A stretch of DNA of 64,000 nt, taken from Tetranychus cinnabarinus (lineage: Eukaryota > Arthropoda > Arachnida > Trombidiformes > Tetranychidae). Under the pieces are notes generated by a model, which was not told the origin of the DNA, made no database searches, and saw only the letters and a list, made by a program, of their open reading frames with translations. Below, in pieces: positions 9,609 through 23,800 of this stretch. The stretch's first letter is position 1. Each line of letters opens with the position of its first letter. Both the position numbers and the translations under genes were made by a program. The DNA lies in assembly GCA_022266195.1 (NCBI GenBank), contig WHVY01000001.1:15872001-15936000 (forward strand), written 5' to 3'.

Positions 9609-11731
9609 GTAAGTTGAACTTTTTTTTCAAGCAAAAGTTTGATCAACAAATTCATTTACAAGTTCAACTTTCAATTTGAAAAAAAACTGTCTTACAATGA
9701 AAGCCAATCTAGATTAATCCAACAAAAAATGATCCAGAAATGTTCAACACAAAACTCGAATAAATGTTGAACCTTAAAGTTACTGGTCGTAAAAATAATA
9801 AGTTAAGCAAAGTTAACTGTCCAAACAATTTACACTCTAATCAAATGTCTGTCATAATTGGCACAACATTTAAACAGATTTCAGTTTATGTACATTCTGT
9901 ACTTTTTTGGACCAAAAATAACCATTACAACGTTCCGTTGTTTATGACCAATTTTACTGTCTCTTTGACCTTCTTGTCCGTTTATCTTTCTTGTACTGTT
10001 GTGACCTTTCAGAGTAAACATAAAACCTTTTTGTCTTGACAGTTCAAAACTTTGACCCACAATTTGTGTCTCTGTGTGTGTGTTTAGTGTCCATCTCAAT
10101 GAACCATTGTTTACCCAAACTGAAGGCAGATTATTGCTACAACATGATACCGTTAAGATGGTGAAAATTTACACAGTCTCATCATATTAGTTACAAGTAA
10201 TACATTGTATCCAAGTTTATCCTCAACATTGCATATGAAAAGTTGAAGAAGATTGCCTTTCCTTGTTTACAGTTGAGACCTTCTTATGTTTTCAAGCAAT
10301 TAGTTAAAGACTTGAACAGGATCTGTAAAATGAGAAGGCGGGCGAGTCCATTGGAAGGCCGTTTCTGATTGACTTTTCCAGTTGAATTGCAATTTTGTCT
10401 TGAGTCGAAATTGCAATTTTTAATAATCATTTGCATTTCTGTAAACAAAATAAAAATGAAATTGATTATTTGTTCAACATTTTTTTTGATGAAAAAGAAA
10501 TAAGTTGGAAAAAATCAAACATTTTTCTTCCTTTTGCCAGGTTCCAAGATTATTGCTTTTCAAATATTTGACACATTATTTCCTTGGAATGAAGTGTTAT
10601 TTGAAAATTTTGAGATTATGATGAGGTGAATGTTGATAGAGTCTTGAGAAACCTTGTACAATGATATTGGTATGAGTGAGTTGTAATTTGAAGACATGAT
10701 AAACTTTATTCAAAAAGTTCATCAAAATTGGGTGAATTTTTTTTTCTTTTTCTTCTTATATGCACTTGAGTTGATAAAAATTGTGTTTTTGAGTTTGTCT
10801 TTTTTCATCCTTCAACCGATTCTTTTGCTTGATATAATGTTGAGTATGGTAGAGTTTTGATGATTTCAAGTGTTTTGCGCTTTGCTTGACTTTGCTCAGC
10901 TTTTGGATACAACTGTACTTGTTTAATGCTTTTCTTGTAAAATGCATATTTATTCAGATTATTTTTTGGAAACATTTTTTAAGATTTTGAGCAAAATGTT
11001 GGTTATAAAAAGGTAGAAACTTGAGTGTCCAGTTTAAATGTTTTTTGTTCAATGATGAACTCAATTCTGGTTGACAGAAGGAAATGTTGAAAAGTTAAAT
11101 TGTTGACACTTTCTGCTATTCTGATTCCATTGGTCACTTGAGTTTTGAAAACTCGGAAAAATTCTCTTTTCTATCCTGTTGTTAAAAAGGTTTACAATTA
11201 CTTTTGAACTTTTGATTTGTTATCAAAAACTGAATCCATTTGATGTGAAAATTCGGAAATCTATCTATTTTCGATCGAAACAATGGTTGATTGAAGAATG
11301 AGATAATTAACAATCGATTCGACTAATTGCTTCTGAACATCTGCTTCAAGGTTTCCAATTTAAAGGTCGAGATCTTGAGACCAATTTTTTTAGCAAACTG
11401 TACTATTCAGACAAAATTTATAACCATCAAAAAAGCATCGTAAGTTATCGTTTTTTGTCCAGCGCAAAACAAATGATGATAAAAAATGCATTTTGTTTTG
11501 TCTAAATTACTTTCTTGTTAGAGGCAATGAAACGGCTGGAACTCGAATGTAATAGTAAAGCATCACAAAAAGACCAAAATGCTTAGCTAACAGAGACTGG
11601 GTTAGGTTGAATCATGCTGAGCTAGGTCGGGCAAGCAAATGGTTTATTACTCAAATATGTTTTTGAATAAAAAATCTTTGAGTTTTGGAGTTTTGGAATG
11701 AAAAACTTATTTTATCGGAAAAGATCTAATT

Positions 11732-11778
11732 CAACATCAACTTTTTCCTGTACGAGGTAACAGGAAAAGTTGATGTTG
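11732..11778. repeat. Near-perfect short hairpin
   Basis: Bases 11732-11751 and 11760-11778 pair over 19 base pairs with a single bulged T, leaving an 8-base loop (acgaggta). The arms are shorter than those of a usual pre-miRNA, and no repeat copy was noticed elsewhere in the window. It may be a small fold-back duplication. Confidence 0.55.
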
Positions 11779-13084
11779 CTAGCTCAAGTGAAAGCAGAAG
11801 GTCGAAATGCAAAATTTTTTAGCCGTGATCGGAAGATTCAAATCTGCATCATTCCTGCATCGATTTCTCGATTAAAAATCGCATTTGCTTGCCAATTAAT
11901 TGTAGCACTTCAAATGTTATCACAATCTGTTGTCAAAATAATAATGCAAAATAACTCGATGATTAGTTTTTGAATTGGAAATTTTGTGCTGACAAAAATT
12001 GCTTCCTTTACTTTTTTCTTGAAGTTATCAAATTAATAAACAAAAAAATCAAAATAAAAATGAGTAAAATGCTTCAAAATTTGATCGAAATTGAAAAAAA
12101 AATTGATTTGCAAATTGAAATGAAACTTATCAGATTTGTATTTATTTTCACATTTTTCTCGGTAAAATAAAACAGGAATCAATATTGTTTTTATATGCAT
12201 GCCTAAGTAAACACTGAATTTAATCTTGAAATTTTATCTCTCTTTCAATATTTTTCATCAACTGAATCTGTCAACTAATTTTTCGGTCCATGTCTTGTTA
12301 TTTACTTGAGATGCCTTTTTATACCAGCCTCATCATCATACGATTTTGATATATTAAGAATAAGTGGAATGTTATTGATGTCTTTTTTAATACAACATCT
12401 TGCAAGTATTTTTTTTAATAATATGTCTGGATAGGAACAGTATGCAGGTTTTTTTTCCTGCTTCATCATTCAAGATAATCAAAAACATATTAGAAGAAGG
12501 AAAGATGAAAAAAGGGAAGAAAAAAGATGAAGATGAGAAGAAGAGAGAGAGTGAGAGGGTGAAAAAATCAAGTAATCTCATGTCAATATTTGGTTAACCT
12601 TTATTTTACTTTTAGGTTAATAAAGTTGCCAAAATGTTGGCTCACATTATTCAGTGGAAAAACATTTTAAAATGTTGACAATCAAATTTTTAATTTTAAA
12701 TTTTCCCTTCCCTTTCTTCCAGCAACTATTCAATCTTTAAATCAAACAAATTAATCATAACTGCTACAGTTTCAGGTGATGTTTCAATCTTGTCTAAACG
12801 AAGCATCAACATTTAGAAGCAAAAAAAATCGAAACAGATTATTGAATCAAAGCTCACATCCACTGCAATGGAAGGCAAAGTTTTTAGCGACCAAAAAGTC
12901 AATCTTCAGCTTCAGCTTGAAAGGAACGGAAATTATCAATTGAGTTTCTAAAAAGATTCAAAAGTTATTTCTGTAAAAAGATGATTTTCCAACGTTATGA
13001 GACATTTCGAACTCTTACTTTGCTAGAAAGATTTATTGAGCTTATGGTCTGACCTCAACCTTTAATCTTAGGACCGTAGACATA

Positions 13085-13322
13085 CCAATACCAGGTTGAA
13101 GCTTCTTCTTCATACAGACACCAACTCTTCTAACCAACTCTACTTCGAGCCAAAAATTCAATGCGACAGCTTCTTCATAACTCAAGAAATTATCTTGATC
13201 GAAATTCGAATCTTTATTCACTGGTACATTTTCTCGTAAAATATTGCAACTTTTGTGAAGTTTAGGGTTGATCGTGAAATGAAGATGGAAAATTATTTGA
13301 ACAAGAAAATTAGACTTTCAGT
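13085..13322 (-). pseudogene. Unrecognised coding-like stretch with frameshift
   Basis: On the minus strand a frame is open from about 13320 to a TAG near 13126, with a balanced hydrophilic composition unlike the surrounding low-complexity DNA (for example NFDQDNFLSYEEAVALNFLA). A second frame overlaps its end and carries on through RRVGVCMKKKLQPGIGMSTV to a stop at about 13050. The hand-over between the frames suggests a frameshifted former gene. I do not recognise the family. No ATG near the start and no certain splice sites were found. Confidence 0.3.
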
Positions 13323-14812
13323 GTTTACTTAATGAAGACGGTTAAAGATATAACATGATAAATTAAAGGTAAAAAATAAGAGTGAAAATGAGAAGAAAAA
13401 TCTGAAATGGAAAAAAAGCAGAACTTTTGTTGCAGGTAAAAGAAGTAAGTAAAGGTAAAATAAAGTTACATAATTGGAAATTCATCTCATTAATGAGCCC
13501 CATAATAACAGTGATAATAATGATAATAATAATTCCAAGACATTTCCATGTATTTTCATTTCCAATTTTCATCATACTTTTGGTGTGCATTAAACCAGAT
13601 AATGAAAGTTGATGAAAAACAAAACAAGTAGCAAAAGAAACTGTGGGATTGAAATTAAAGAGGAAAAAAAGGTAAAGAAAAAAATAGAAAGAAAAGAAAG
13701 AAAGAGATGAAATTCAAAGTATTATTCAGTTGCAATCTATTTACAGAATTGAATACAAAGTAAAACTTAAATAATTGTAAACTCCCAGGTAAAGCATAAG
13801 CATTCTTTTATTCAACAGATTTTCCATTCTCAATTTATTCTCAGTGAATAAACTTTTGCAAATGTTAAGCTATAATTTACTCAAAGAAATGCTCAAAATG
13901 CTGAAAACAACTCAAAATACTAAAAACATTTTGAATAGCAAAATTGTTCCTTTTCTCATTCTGTCAATCACAATCTTCTCGAGTCTCTCATCTTGATCAC
14001 TTCATCAAGAATGATCAGTAATCGAACCTCAAAGTTAATCATTTGCACAGTTGAATCGACAATTTTCTGGTCACTTGAATTTCCACTTGGAATTTGAAAG
14101 TTTATAAAATTTCGATTTCACTCATTTTCTTTTTCGTTTATCATTACCATTTCTTTATTGGAATTATTATTACGATATTTTCTTTCCTTCCCTGTAGCTC
14201 ATTCAATGGGTTAACCTCATCTTATCATTACTGATATTTGCATTTATCTAAATATTGCACACTTTTATGCTTCAAAGTGGATGGTAAAATATGCAAAGCA
14301 AAAAGGTTGAAGTATATTAAACCTGAAAATGTAATAATAATAATTTCAAATTGATTTGTATTATAATATGTATTCAACATTTTTTTTCTCCTTCTCATGA
14401 TAATAATGAAAATACTTTGCGTGAATACGAGTCTTGCAATATTGTAAATACTCGAGTATTCAAGATATTATACACATCATGAACATGATACATGTACTTG
14501 ATAATAATCTTGTTTTTTCTCTCCTCTTCTTCTTCTTTCTTTACACTTCTCTTTTATTCTTCCCAACCAATTTCTTGCCAATTGTTGTGGGTTTATTAGA
14601 GATTGACTGATGGATTCATTCGTCTAATTTTATTCATTTAATAATTGAATATCCATCCATTTTTAGCAACATTCATTATCTAATAGATGAGACAATTCAG
14701 ACAAAATAGGTTTTTGCTCAAAAATGATTTTCACCTTTTCCATGCAAATAAGCAACTCGAGTAAACTCGCAGTTTTCATCAAAAATTATTTATGAACCTT
14801 TCTTACTAAACC

Positions 14813-15250
14813 ATGGAACGTAATTTTCCAAAAAGAATTCGAGATGAAACGAAACGATAACTTCAATATCAAGATCATTCTGCAGAATTATGTGCACAAA
14901 AACTTCCAGCAATGATTGAAAACCAAGCTATTAAAGCTAAAAAATCAATCGGAATAAAACATGGGGAATCTGAAGCTGCTGTTGATGATGAACTTGAAGC
15001 TCTGGATGGTCCTGAGGCTGATCAACTTGATCCTCGTCCTGATGCTGCAGATACTCCTGAAACTAAAGCTCCTGATGAAACTGCCGATGATCTCGATCCT
15101 GATAATGTTGAGTTACTTGAGTTACCGGTTGATGTTGGTCCTGGTGATGAATCTGAAGCTAATGCCGCTACTCAACTTGTAGCTTTGGAATCGGATGCCA
15201 ATCGGATTAATAAGTTGCTGAAGGTTGAACTTTATTTCAAAGAAAATTAG
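14813..15250 (+). pseudogene. Unrecognised acidic protein copy with one in-frame stop
   Basis: A frame beginning with ATG 14813 is open except for one TAA (14858-14860) and ends at 15250. After the stop it encodes a basic segment (KLPAMIENQAIKAKKSIG), then a long acidic tract rich in D, E, P, A and L (about 60 residues), then ANRINKLLKVE. Codon use is richer in G and C than the flanks, which is a mark of real coding origin. An AATAAA-like signal (about 15306) lies just after it. No intron is apparent, so a retrocopy is possible. If translation starts at ATG 14912, a 112-aa protein is intact. I do not recognise the family. Confidence 0.4.
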
Positions 15251-18200
15251 TAGCTAAAGTTAGCATTTCTTTGGATGATAAGATTTAATGTAAAAGTTAA
15301 AGCAAAATAAATGTCTAGCAATGGAATCAGTTTAAACGGACATTAAATGGGTAATCATCATCAATACTTGAAGTATCCCAGGTCAAGTTGAATAAGTTTG
15401 ACAAGTTGCGTTCAAAATGCAAATGAACACATAATTGAATAAGAAATTTTCTGGTTGAGAGGCAAAGTAAGGAATGGAGAAAATTTGTTCACTGAATAAT
15501 AATCTAAATAGTTTATATTAATAATGAAAATGGAGCTTGAAAAGAAGGGTGAAAATTGGTTAAAAGTAATTTACCAATTTTGTGCCCAACTTTATACTTT
15601 TGGTGTTAAACGGTTAAATAAATTTTGTAAAATTGAACACATTTGAATGGCTGATGAACAAGACAAACAAAATATTAAAATGTAAATTTCAAACCTTTCG
15701 TTCATTATTATTATTAAAAAAAAGCTGTTGACGGAAAGGAAAACAAAAGTTGAACCAAATTTGTAATCAATAAGCAAAGTAATGGATTCACAGTTTGCTT
15801 CTCAAAATTACAAGCCTGTGAAGCTGATGAAACCTTTGTTGGCCAAAAGATGCATGAAAATTGAGAAGCAACAAGAAAGTACCAGCTAAGCCAGGAACAA
15901 GGTTAAACTTGAAATTGAATCAAATTTCCATGAAAGAAGAGAGAAAAAGTATTTTTTATCGTTTCATGTGAAATGATGAAAAAAAAGGCTAAACATTTCA
16001 TTGAACAAATTTTGCTTTTTCTTATTTTCTTTTACTCTTTGCTTTCCCTGTTGATGCATTCTTACCTTTTTGAACATGAAAATGCTGGTGAATACAATGA
16101 ACAATCCCTTGGAATGAAAAGAAAACTGAAAATTTATTCCTGAATCATGTTACCTGACTGTGTTTATGCAACTTGACATTCAGCTTTAACCAGTCAACAC
16201 TTGCAAAGTATCCATAAATTAATATCATTGAGTAAATGTTGCAACTTACAATTGGAAATTTCAATTTCAAAGTTGAACTGAAAAGATATTGTTACATGAA
16301 TGGTTTGCTTCTTTTTTACCATGTAAACATTTAATTGTATTTAATCATTCAAGTTGAACTCAGTTTTCTTATTCCATTTGAAGAAAATGAAAATTGAAAT
16401 TTGTTTGCAAAAGTGAAAGAAAATGTACAAAAGAATATTAAATGACCATTTAAGTGCCTTTTCAAAGGCCGTTTAAAATGTCATTAACAGAACTTTTCTG
16501 ATAAAGAACTTTTTTCTCGCAAATCTTTTTCTTGAAAAACTTTTACCTTGAATCGATTGAAAAGTTACAATTGAAAAGTCCGATTAAACGATGAAAGGAA
16601 ATTTTCAAGTTTCTCTTTCAAATTATTCAACTGTTTATGATTTGTTCATCAGTTTCAGGAATTGATGCAAAAGTCGAGAAATTGAAATGAATTCATTTTG
16701 CAACTTTTCATGTGTTTTGTTCATTTGTTTCTTTTATTTTGTGCCTTTTAGTTTAATTTGAATTTGTTAATGTTTAGATGTTTAGATTGATCAAAGCTGA
16801 GTGTGAGGCAAACTCGGAAAACATTGTTCAACACTTTTCCACTTGACATTATTATTGGAAAAGTTGAAGTATTTCAACTTAATTTGTCTCAAGCAATCTT
16901 TAAGTCTTGTTCATACCTCATCATGAACAGATAAAAATGAAAGTTATCTTAATGATGAAAAATGTTTCCTAGTAATCGTCTTTAATCAATCATATTAAAC
17001 TGTCAACTTGTAACTTGCGGCTTAATTTATCAATCAAAATGATCAAATTTTTTAACCAGCAAAGACGAAGGAATGCCAATAAATGAACTCTTTCAAATAT
17101 TAGCTCAAATGAAATGGAGAATCTCGAATGAAATTTTTGCCGCAATTTCCAGTAAATCATTGGACAAGATAATTTCTGTTCAATTGTTGATCTCAAAGTC
17201 AATGTCGATGGTACAACTCAAGCTGACACACTATGACCGATGATAAGATCATGATCATAATAATGTGAATACATTACTTCATTGTTTTAAAGTTTGAACG
17301 GAAACACAGTAAAGATATTTGGTTCTTTGCATATTCACTTGTTTTGATTAAAATTTGCTAAAACTTGATGAAAATGTTTTTTTTGAGGTTAGCAAGGTTT
17401 AGCATGATACTGAAAATATGAAACTCGGTAAATCTCTTGAAGATATTTCCATGTATTTTTGCCTTTGAACAGCTTTTCCCTTGTAAAGAGATATCAAGAG
17501 CCATTAAACAATATCAAATAACAGGGAATCAATTTCACATTGAAATCAAGCCTTTTCTTCTTCTTTAAACCTTCTCATGAAAATTTTCAAAACAAAGCAA
17601 AACCTTGACAACTTGTCGAGTTAATCAAGTAAATTGCGCTAATAAAAACCTTTCATAGAAAATTTTTACTCCAACCTTTACCTTTGAATAGACTTTGCAA
17701 ATTTCAATGGAAAACAAAAAAATGTCCAATTTTCCTAATTCTGTACTTCTATCTATTGAAAAGCAGAGTCTTGAGATTTGAATGTAAACAATTTTTTGGT
17801 TTACCTTTTCGACTCTTCATTTTAAAGATGAAATGAAACGATCAAGTTGTAATTCAAAGTTGATCACATTTTCAGTTTCCATGTTGCGTGGCAAAAAAAG
17901 AATGAAACGCAAAAAAATGAAAAAGAAGAAGAAATGTTGAACAAGATGTTCATTTTTTCTTCATTCCAACCATTTCAATCATCATCATCATTCTCATCAT
18001 TTTGTTCATTTTCATTTTAAAACTTTCATATGTAATTTGAACAGAGACAAAAGTGCAGCAAGTTGTAAAGATGAAGGAAAGATGTTGGAGAAGAAGAGGG
18101 AAAAAACAAGAAATGAAATGGACAGTTTTTTACTCTTCCTCATCATCCTCTTATCTTTCAACTTATTTTCCAAAATGAGATTCTCTTCTCTTCCTTTCCT

Positions 18201-20667
18201 CCCTTCATCTCCTTTATTGACCTTAAACAAGAAACAAACAAAACTGTTAAAAAACAAGATTGTTTCCTTTAACGTGATAATGTCTAGTAAAGTCACAAAA
18301 TGTTAACACGAAAATATTGACTTATCCTTTGAAAATGAAAGGCAACTCAACTTGACGAAGCAAATGTCGTTCAACTTGAATCATTCATTCACATTAACCT
18401 TCACTTTATTTTGTTCAGTTTCACGATTTACATTTAAAATGTTTCATTAGGCAACCCTTTTCAATGAACCAATTTACATGAGCAACAACCTGAAGAGTCA
18501 AAAATATGCTCATGATTGATACCATGATGAGGAAAAAGTGTTTACTCATGGGTGGCCAAAGTGTTTAGGGTTACATTAATTGTTCATCTAATGAGTTTCA
18601 TTACAGATTGAAAAGTGACTTGAACAAAAGCCATCTCTAGTAACGAGAGAAACGAGAAAAAAGTGTTTTTTCTTTACGTTCAACAGAAAAGTTAATAGCT
18701 TTGAAAATTTTCATTTTTTTCATTTTGAATTTCATGTTTCAATTTAATCGTAAATTTGTGTTTGTAAAATGATGACGAATGGTGAAAAGAGTATCATCAG
18801 TTTTGAAGGGACAAAAATTGGCATTTACTTGATCAATTTCTTTCTTCATCTTGTTTCATTTTGCATCACTTTTTAGTCGCATTAATTCTGCTTCTCTGAA
18901 TCTGAGTAACATTCAAGTATCATCATCATCATCTCCTGTTTGACATCATTTTTGCCTTACTCATCTTTACTTCATCCGGTTCCTCCCAACTAATGTGTCT
19001 CATTTTGATCCTTTTTCTCTCTCTCTTCATCATTCATAATTTTCATCCTTCATCTTTCATTCAAATTTCATCTTTTCTCTCTCTTTTACAAGTATCCTTT
19101 TTGCCACCTCAAATTCAATCCAATTTCGAGTTGCAATTTACAATCAATCTGTGAAACTGGTGAAATGTGAAAATGTAAACTGAAAGATTTTCAATTCCAA
19201 TTGCAAGTAAAAAATGGTTGAAATTGCCTGAGCTGAGAGCAAAGTGAACAAATGATAATTTGATGAAATTATTTGCTAAACAATTAACTCAATTGAAAAA
19301 TGAAACTATGAATGAAAACTTTTCTACCATTGATGACAAAGTGTTATGGTGATGATGTAGAAAAAAAGAGGATGAAAATGAGAACGATAAAGAGAAAGAA
19401 GATGAAGATGGAAAGCAAAAGCAGAAACACAGTCATCTGATAATAATAGTTGCAAGAGTAAGTGAAAGTGATGAAGGAACAGATGAAGATAGTAAAAGTT
19501 TAAAATGAGAGAGATAATGATGTACTTAAAGGAAGATGATGAAGATGAAGATAACATTTTAAACTTTTTGACTCTAAATTTATCAGCAAACATTCAATTG
19601 TTGTACAGTAATTGGAGTCAACACGAGCATTTAACTAATGATTGTGAGTCACTGGATGCTATCCTTTTATGACCCAACAGTTTTTCATCTTGGGTTGCAT
19701 TGAGCCAGACTCGTCGGCCTCTAACTTGAGGCTCTGTGCAAGTCGACATGAAACATGGATGAGTGTCAATGGATGTAAATCGGTTTTTTTCTTACTTTAC
19801 TTTCTTCCTTTCTCATTCGCTATCTTTCATCTTTGTATTCTTCTTCTCTATCTTTCCTTATGATGGATTCAGGCTCAAATGATGCGTCACTCATTGAATC
19901 AAATGGAGCCTATTAAATGCTTCTAAATCATAGGTTTCACTGGATCACATCTTCACATCTTTTTTTTCTGCTCATCTTTTTTTCTTTTCTCTTCTTTCTT
20001 TTACCAATAGTTTCTATCTAAGTTTTTTTTCCTCTCTTCATTCCATCTTGCTGTTTCATCCTTTTTTTGTCTCTTCATCATCTTCATCATCCCCATCCAA
20101 ATCTTAATCTTTTTTCATCTCTTATTTACAGTAAATGGCTTACTTGTTATAAAGTCGATAAGTAAACCAATAATCCAATCTTTTCCTCTCACTCCAAACT
20201 TTGGTTCAACTTTACTCTTTCTCCATCTTTTTTACATCCAAATTTCATTCAAATGAACTTTACTCTCTTTCAACCATTAACCCTGACTGACTTTTCAAAC
20301 TCAATACCTTTAACCTGAAGCAGTCAACCCTTAGTTATGCTTTATTTCAGCCTCTTCCTCTTTTGAGGATGAAAAACATTGATTACTTTTCATCAACAAA
20401 AAAAAGGTGAAAAGAGGTAAGCAAACTCTCTGTACACTGCAATTGAAAAGATCAATTGGCTTGCTTACAAATTGCCCAAGATTAATCAAGAAACATGAGC
20501 TGAATAAATAATTGCTCCATTTTGTTTTGAAACAAATTAAGCCCATTTAAACCAGTTATGGTTAATCAATCAGTTTAATCAAAAGTTCAACTTCAACATT
20601 GTCGGTTAGTCTTGCCTTATTATGAAAACTAATCTGATAAGACTTTATAAAGAAAATCTATATTTAT

Positions 20668-20840
20668 CACACTCGTCGCTAATGCTGGTTGAATGATCTA
20701 ACGAGAACTTCAAACTCAATCCGACTCTTCTGGGTAAGACTTGTGGTCGGATTGTGCTGGAAAGATTTTAAACTTGATGATTTAGAGACTGTAAAAGTCG
20801 TAGCAAGGTTTCCGCAGGTGAAGCTGTGGAAGGACCAGAC
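20668..20840 (+). rRNA. Degenerate fragment of 18S rRNA 3' end
   Basis: The segment aligns by eye with the last 170 or so bases of eukaryotic 18S rRNA. It has cacactcgtcgct (18S: cacaccgcccgtcgct), gttgaatgatct, tgctggaaag, acttgatgatttagag (18S: cttgatcatttagag), gtaaaagtcgtagcaaggtt and tttccgcaggtgaa, ending at ggaagga. Several substitutions occur in normally invariant positions, for example cgtAGcaagg for cgtAAcaagg in the decoding site, so it is a pseudogene and not an active rDNA unit. Sequence after 20840 may derive from ITS1 but is unrecognisable. Homology upstream of 20668 is not visible. Confidence 0.75.
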
Positions 20841-23800
20841 CGTATTAACCTCTTAATACAACCTTAAAATACTCAAACACTCTCCATAGTGATATTGTAG
20901 ATGCTAATATGGTGAATGCAATTGAATTGTATTTGCATTAGAGTCGCAATTGTGAATGTTTGTTTCAAACCTTCATCCATTGCAGAATGATTCTATTTGC
21001 ATTACATTAGTTCATATTTTAATTAATCCTTCATTATCCAACGCAACAAAGACTGTTATCGTGTAGTCAACCTTTCATTCAATCACAACCAAATTTTCTT
21101 TAAAACTGGTCGATTTCTTGAGCTATTCTAGCAAAAACCAATAGGTACACGAAACTGTTTACATTTAAGCATTAAACTTGTGAGCTGTAAATTTTAACCG
21201 ATGAGTTGATTGAATCAACTCTGGAAGCGTCATTAGGTTACTTTGCATTGTAACAGAAACACTTGATTAGACTGGAAATGACTGGGTTGAGTCACAATAA
21301 CTATAACTTCGATGACTAAAGTTGCTCTAAATGTCCTAATAAAATAACATATCACTCGAATAACATTCAAAAGGTCATTTATGGCTGCTCAATTCAATAT
21401 AATCAGCGTTCAATTATGCATATAAGTTTATCAAGCTATCAAATCTTTGTTGCAATAAATATCTCTTTCATTTAATTCAGCTGCATTTATTTATATGAAA
21501 ATGCATCTACATTAAAGTAAAATTGAGTAAATAAAGTTGACCAAATGTCCAGCAAGCAAACAAAAAGTGACCCTTGTTTAACCAAAGTAACCAAAGTGCA
21601 CGTTTTGCTGGCACAAGATGCATCCGCATCCACTTTTATCAACAAAGCTGAGAAGCACCAGACAAAGTGTTTTCCTTGATTTATTCAGAAAAGTGCAAAA
21701 AAATCAATAGCGAAAATTGTGATTGAAAAGTTGCCAATGCAATTTCATCTGGAAAAAAGATTATTCCTTTGACCACAAGTTAAACCTCAACAAAATGGTT
21801 ACCATAAATCTTAGCCAATTTTAGATGATAATCATTCGGACAAGATTTTGAAGGGAAACTTGAATGGACCAGACAAAGCTTGAACCCAGACAAAACAAAA
21901 AAAAGTGAGACAAATTTCAATATAAAATATTGGCTAACAATTGATTTTGAGTCACACGAAGACACAACAATTTGAAAATGGGTTGCACTTAAAATTAGAT
22001 TAAAAATGTGTGGCAAGTAGCAACACAAAAGAATCAATTTAATGTGTTGAAAAAATAATGCCATTGAGATGATCTCACAAAGAAACAGTACTTGTGATGT
22101 TTTCATCTCACAGTGTTTTCATCTCACCCTTCCAAGTGGCACTCGTGTGTATCAAAATTGCCCTTATAACGGTATATTTAACACTCACAGAGACACAGAG
22201 GTTCACATAATGAAGGGAAACAATGAGCTTACAAGTGAATAATAATGAGCACAAAAGGCCCAGATAGACTCGTCTATATCAACAGAAGGTTTATTGTTGG
22301 TCGTTTATCAATTCAATAGCATTCAAAAATATAATATTGTTGAAGAGGGAAAGGGAAAAGATGATGAAAAAAAGGAAGAAGAAGAAGAAGGAAGAAGACC
22401 AAATGAAAGTTGAAAAGGGAGGAGAAAGTTGATGATAGTGATGATGATAAACAAAGTGAATGAAAGATGGTGCAATAAAAATGATGATGTACAGCTTTGG
22501 GTTATCATTGAGCACTGCAAGGAGCTGCAAATTATAATAATTTGATTGAAAAAAAAGACGAAGATCCAAGAGACTCTCTTGGAACCTTAACCGGCTTGAA
22601 AAAGTTAAATTGTCATAAAAAGTTGTTATACTTTATTTGATTGGGCAAAGAGAGTAGTAAAAAAAGAAGAAGAAGAAGAGAGAAAAATATCTTTTCATTG
22701 CTGCTTTTCAATAACATTATTCAATAATAACCAGTGAATGGGAAAAAATCGTTTCTCCTTTCATCAACAAACATTATCATTGACATAATTTGGCCATACA
22801 CTGATGATGAAAGTGATGATGATAATGAAGAAAGAAGAGGATGAAAAAGTTGACGCTCTATTATTACCATTATTAAATCGTTATTTTCACTTTTCATTAC
22901 CAACAAAACTTTAATCATGAGCCAGACAAGTTTACCTCTAACCTCCTTCCTTGTCAAACCCAGTCACTCATCGGTTTACCGTTGAAATAAACAACAATGG
23001 ACAGCCTTTTCTCACTTGCTTCAATCATTCAATTTTCATTTTCAATTTAAACTTTTCATAGTTCATCACTTAATTGCATCAATGATGTCTTTTCAACCAT
23101 TTCAACTGTGAGTTGAAGATGAAAAAAATTCATCTTTTCTTCATCTTTACCTTTGCATCTTTTTCTCCCCTCTTCTTTACATCATCAATCCTTTCTTTTC
23201 ACACTTGAATTTTTTTCCGACCTAAAAATGGATAAAGAACAATATTCATGCAAAGTCATTACTTTGCTTTTGTGTAGTGTTTTTGCCTAAAAATTGAGGC
23301 GAAAAAGCATTCTTGTGTTGGCCTTTGAAAAAGGGGCTTTTTGTCTTTCATCTTCTTCCTTCTTTGACCCTCTTTTTTTCCTGGCTACTCTTGACGCCAT
23401 TTTGAGATGAAGATGAAAATAATCAAAATGATTCTTGCACTCTTTTTACCCATCCTCACTTTGCTTCAACATTCATCAACAAAAGTAACCAACAATCAAG
23501 TTAACTTGTTTTCCCGTTCATTTTGCTTAAACTTTTATTGCTCTTTATTGAAGCAAAACTTTCAAGCATCTCATCCTCATCCTCATCCCTTATCTTTATC
23601 TGTCACTTTGCCAAAAGTCTAAAAGTCCAACTCTCTACTGGCTTCCAGACAAGTTACTCTTTGCCCTTTTCCTTTCCATCCTCATCTCTTTACATATTTA
23701 CACTTTTCTTTTCATCTTTTACGGTCAACTTCATCCTCACCATCACCATCATCATTATCATCATTTTCACCATTCTCATTGAAATCATTATCCAATAAGA

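Noticed and set aside
18012..18306. Opposed frames of about 90 codons on both strands
   Set aside because: Both come from the same GA/TC-rich low-complexity DNA.
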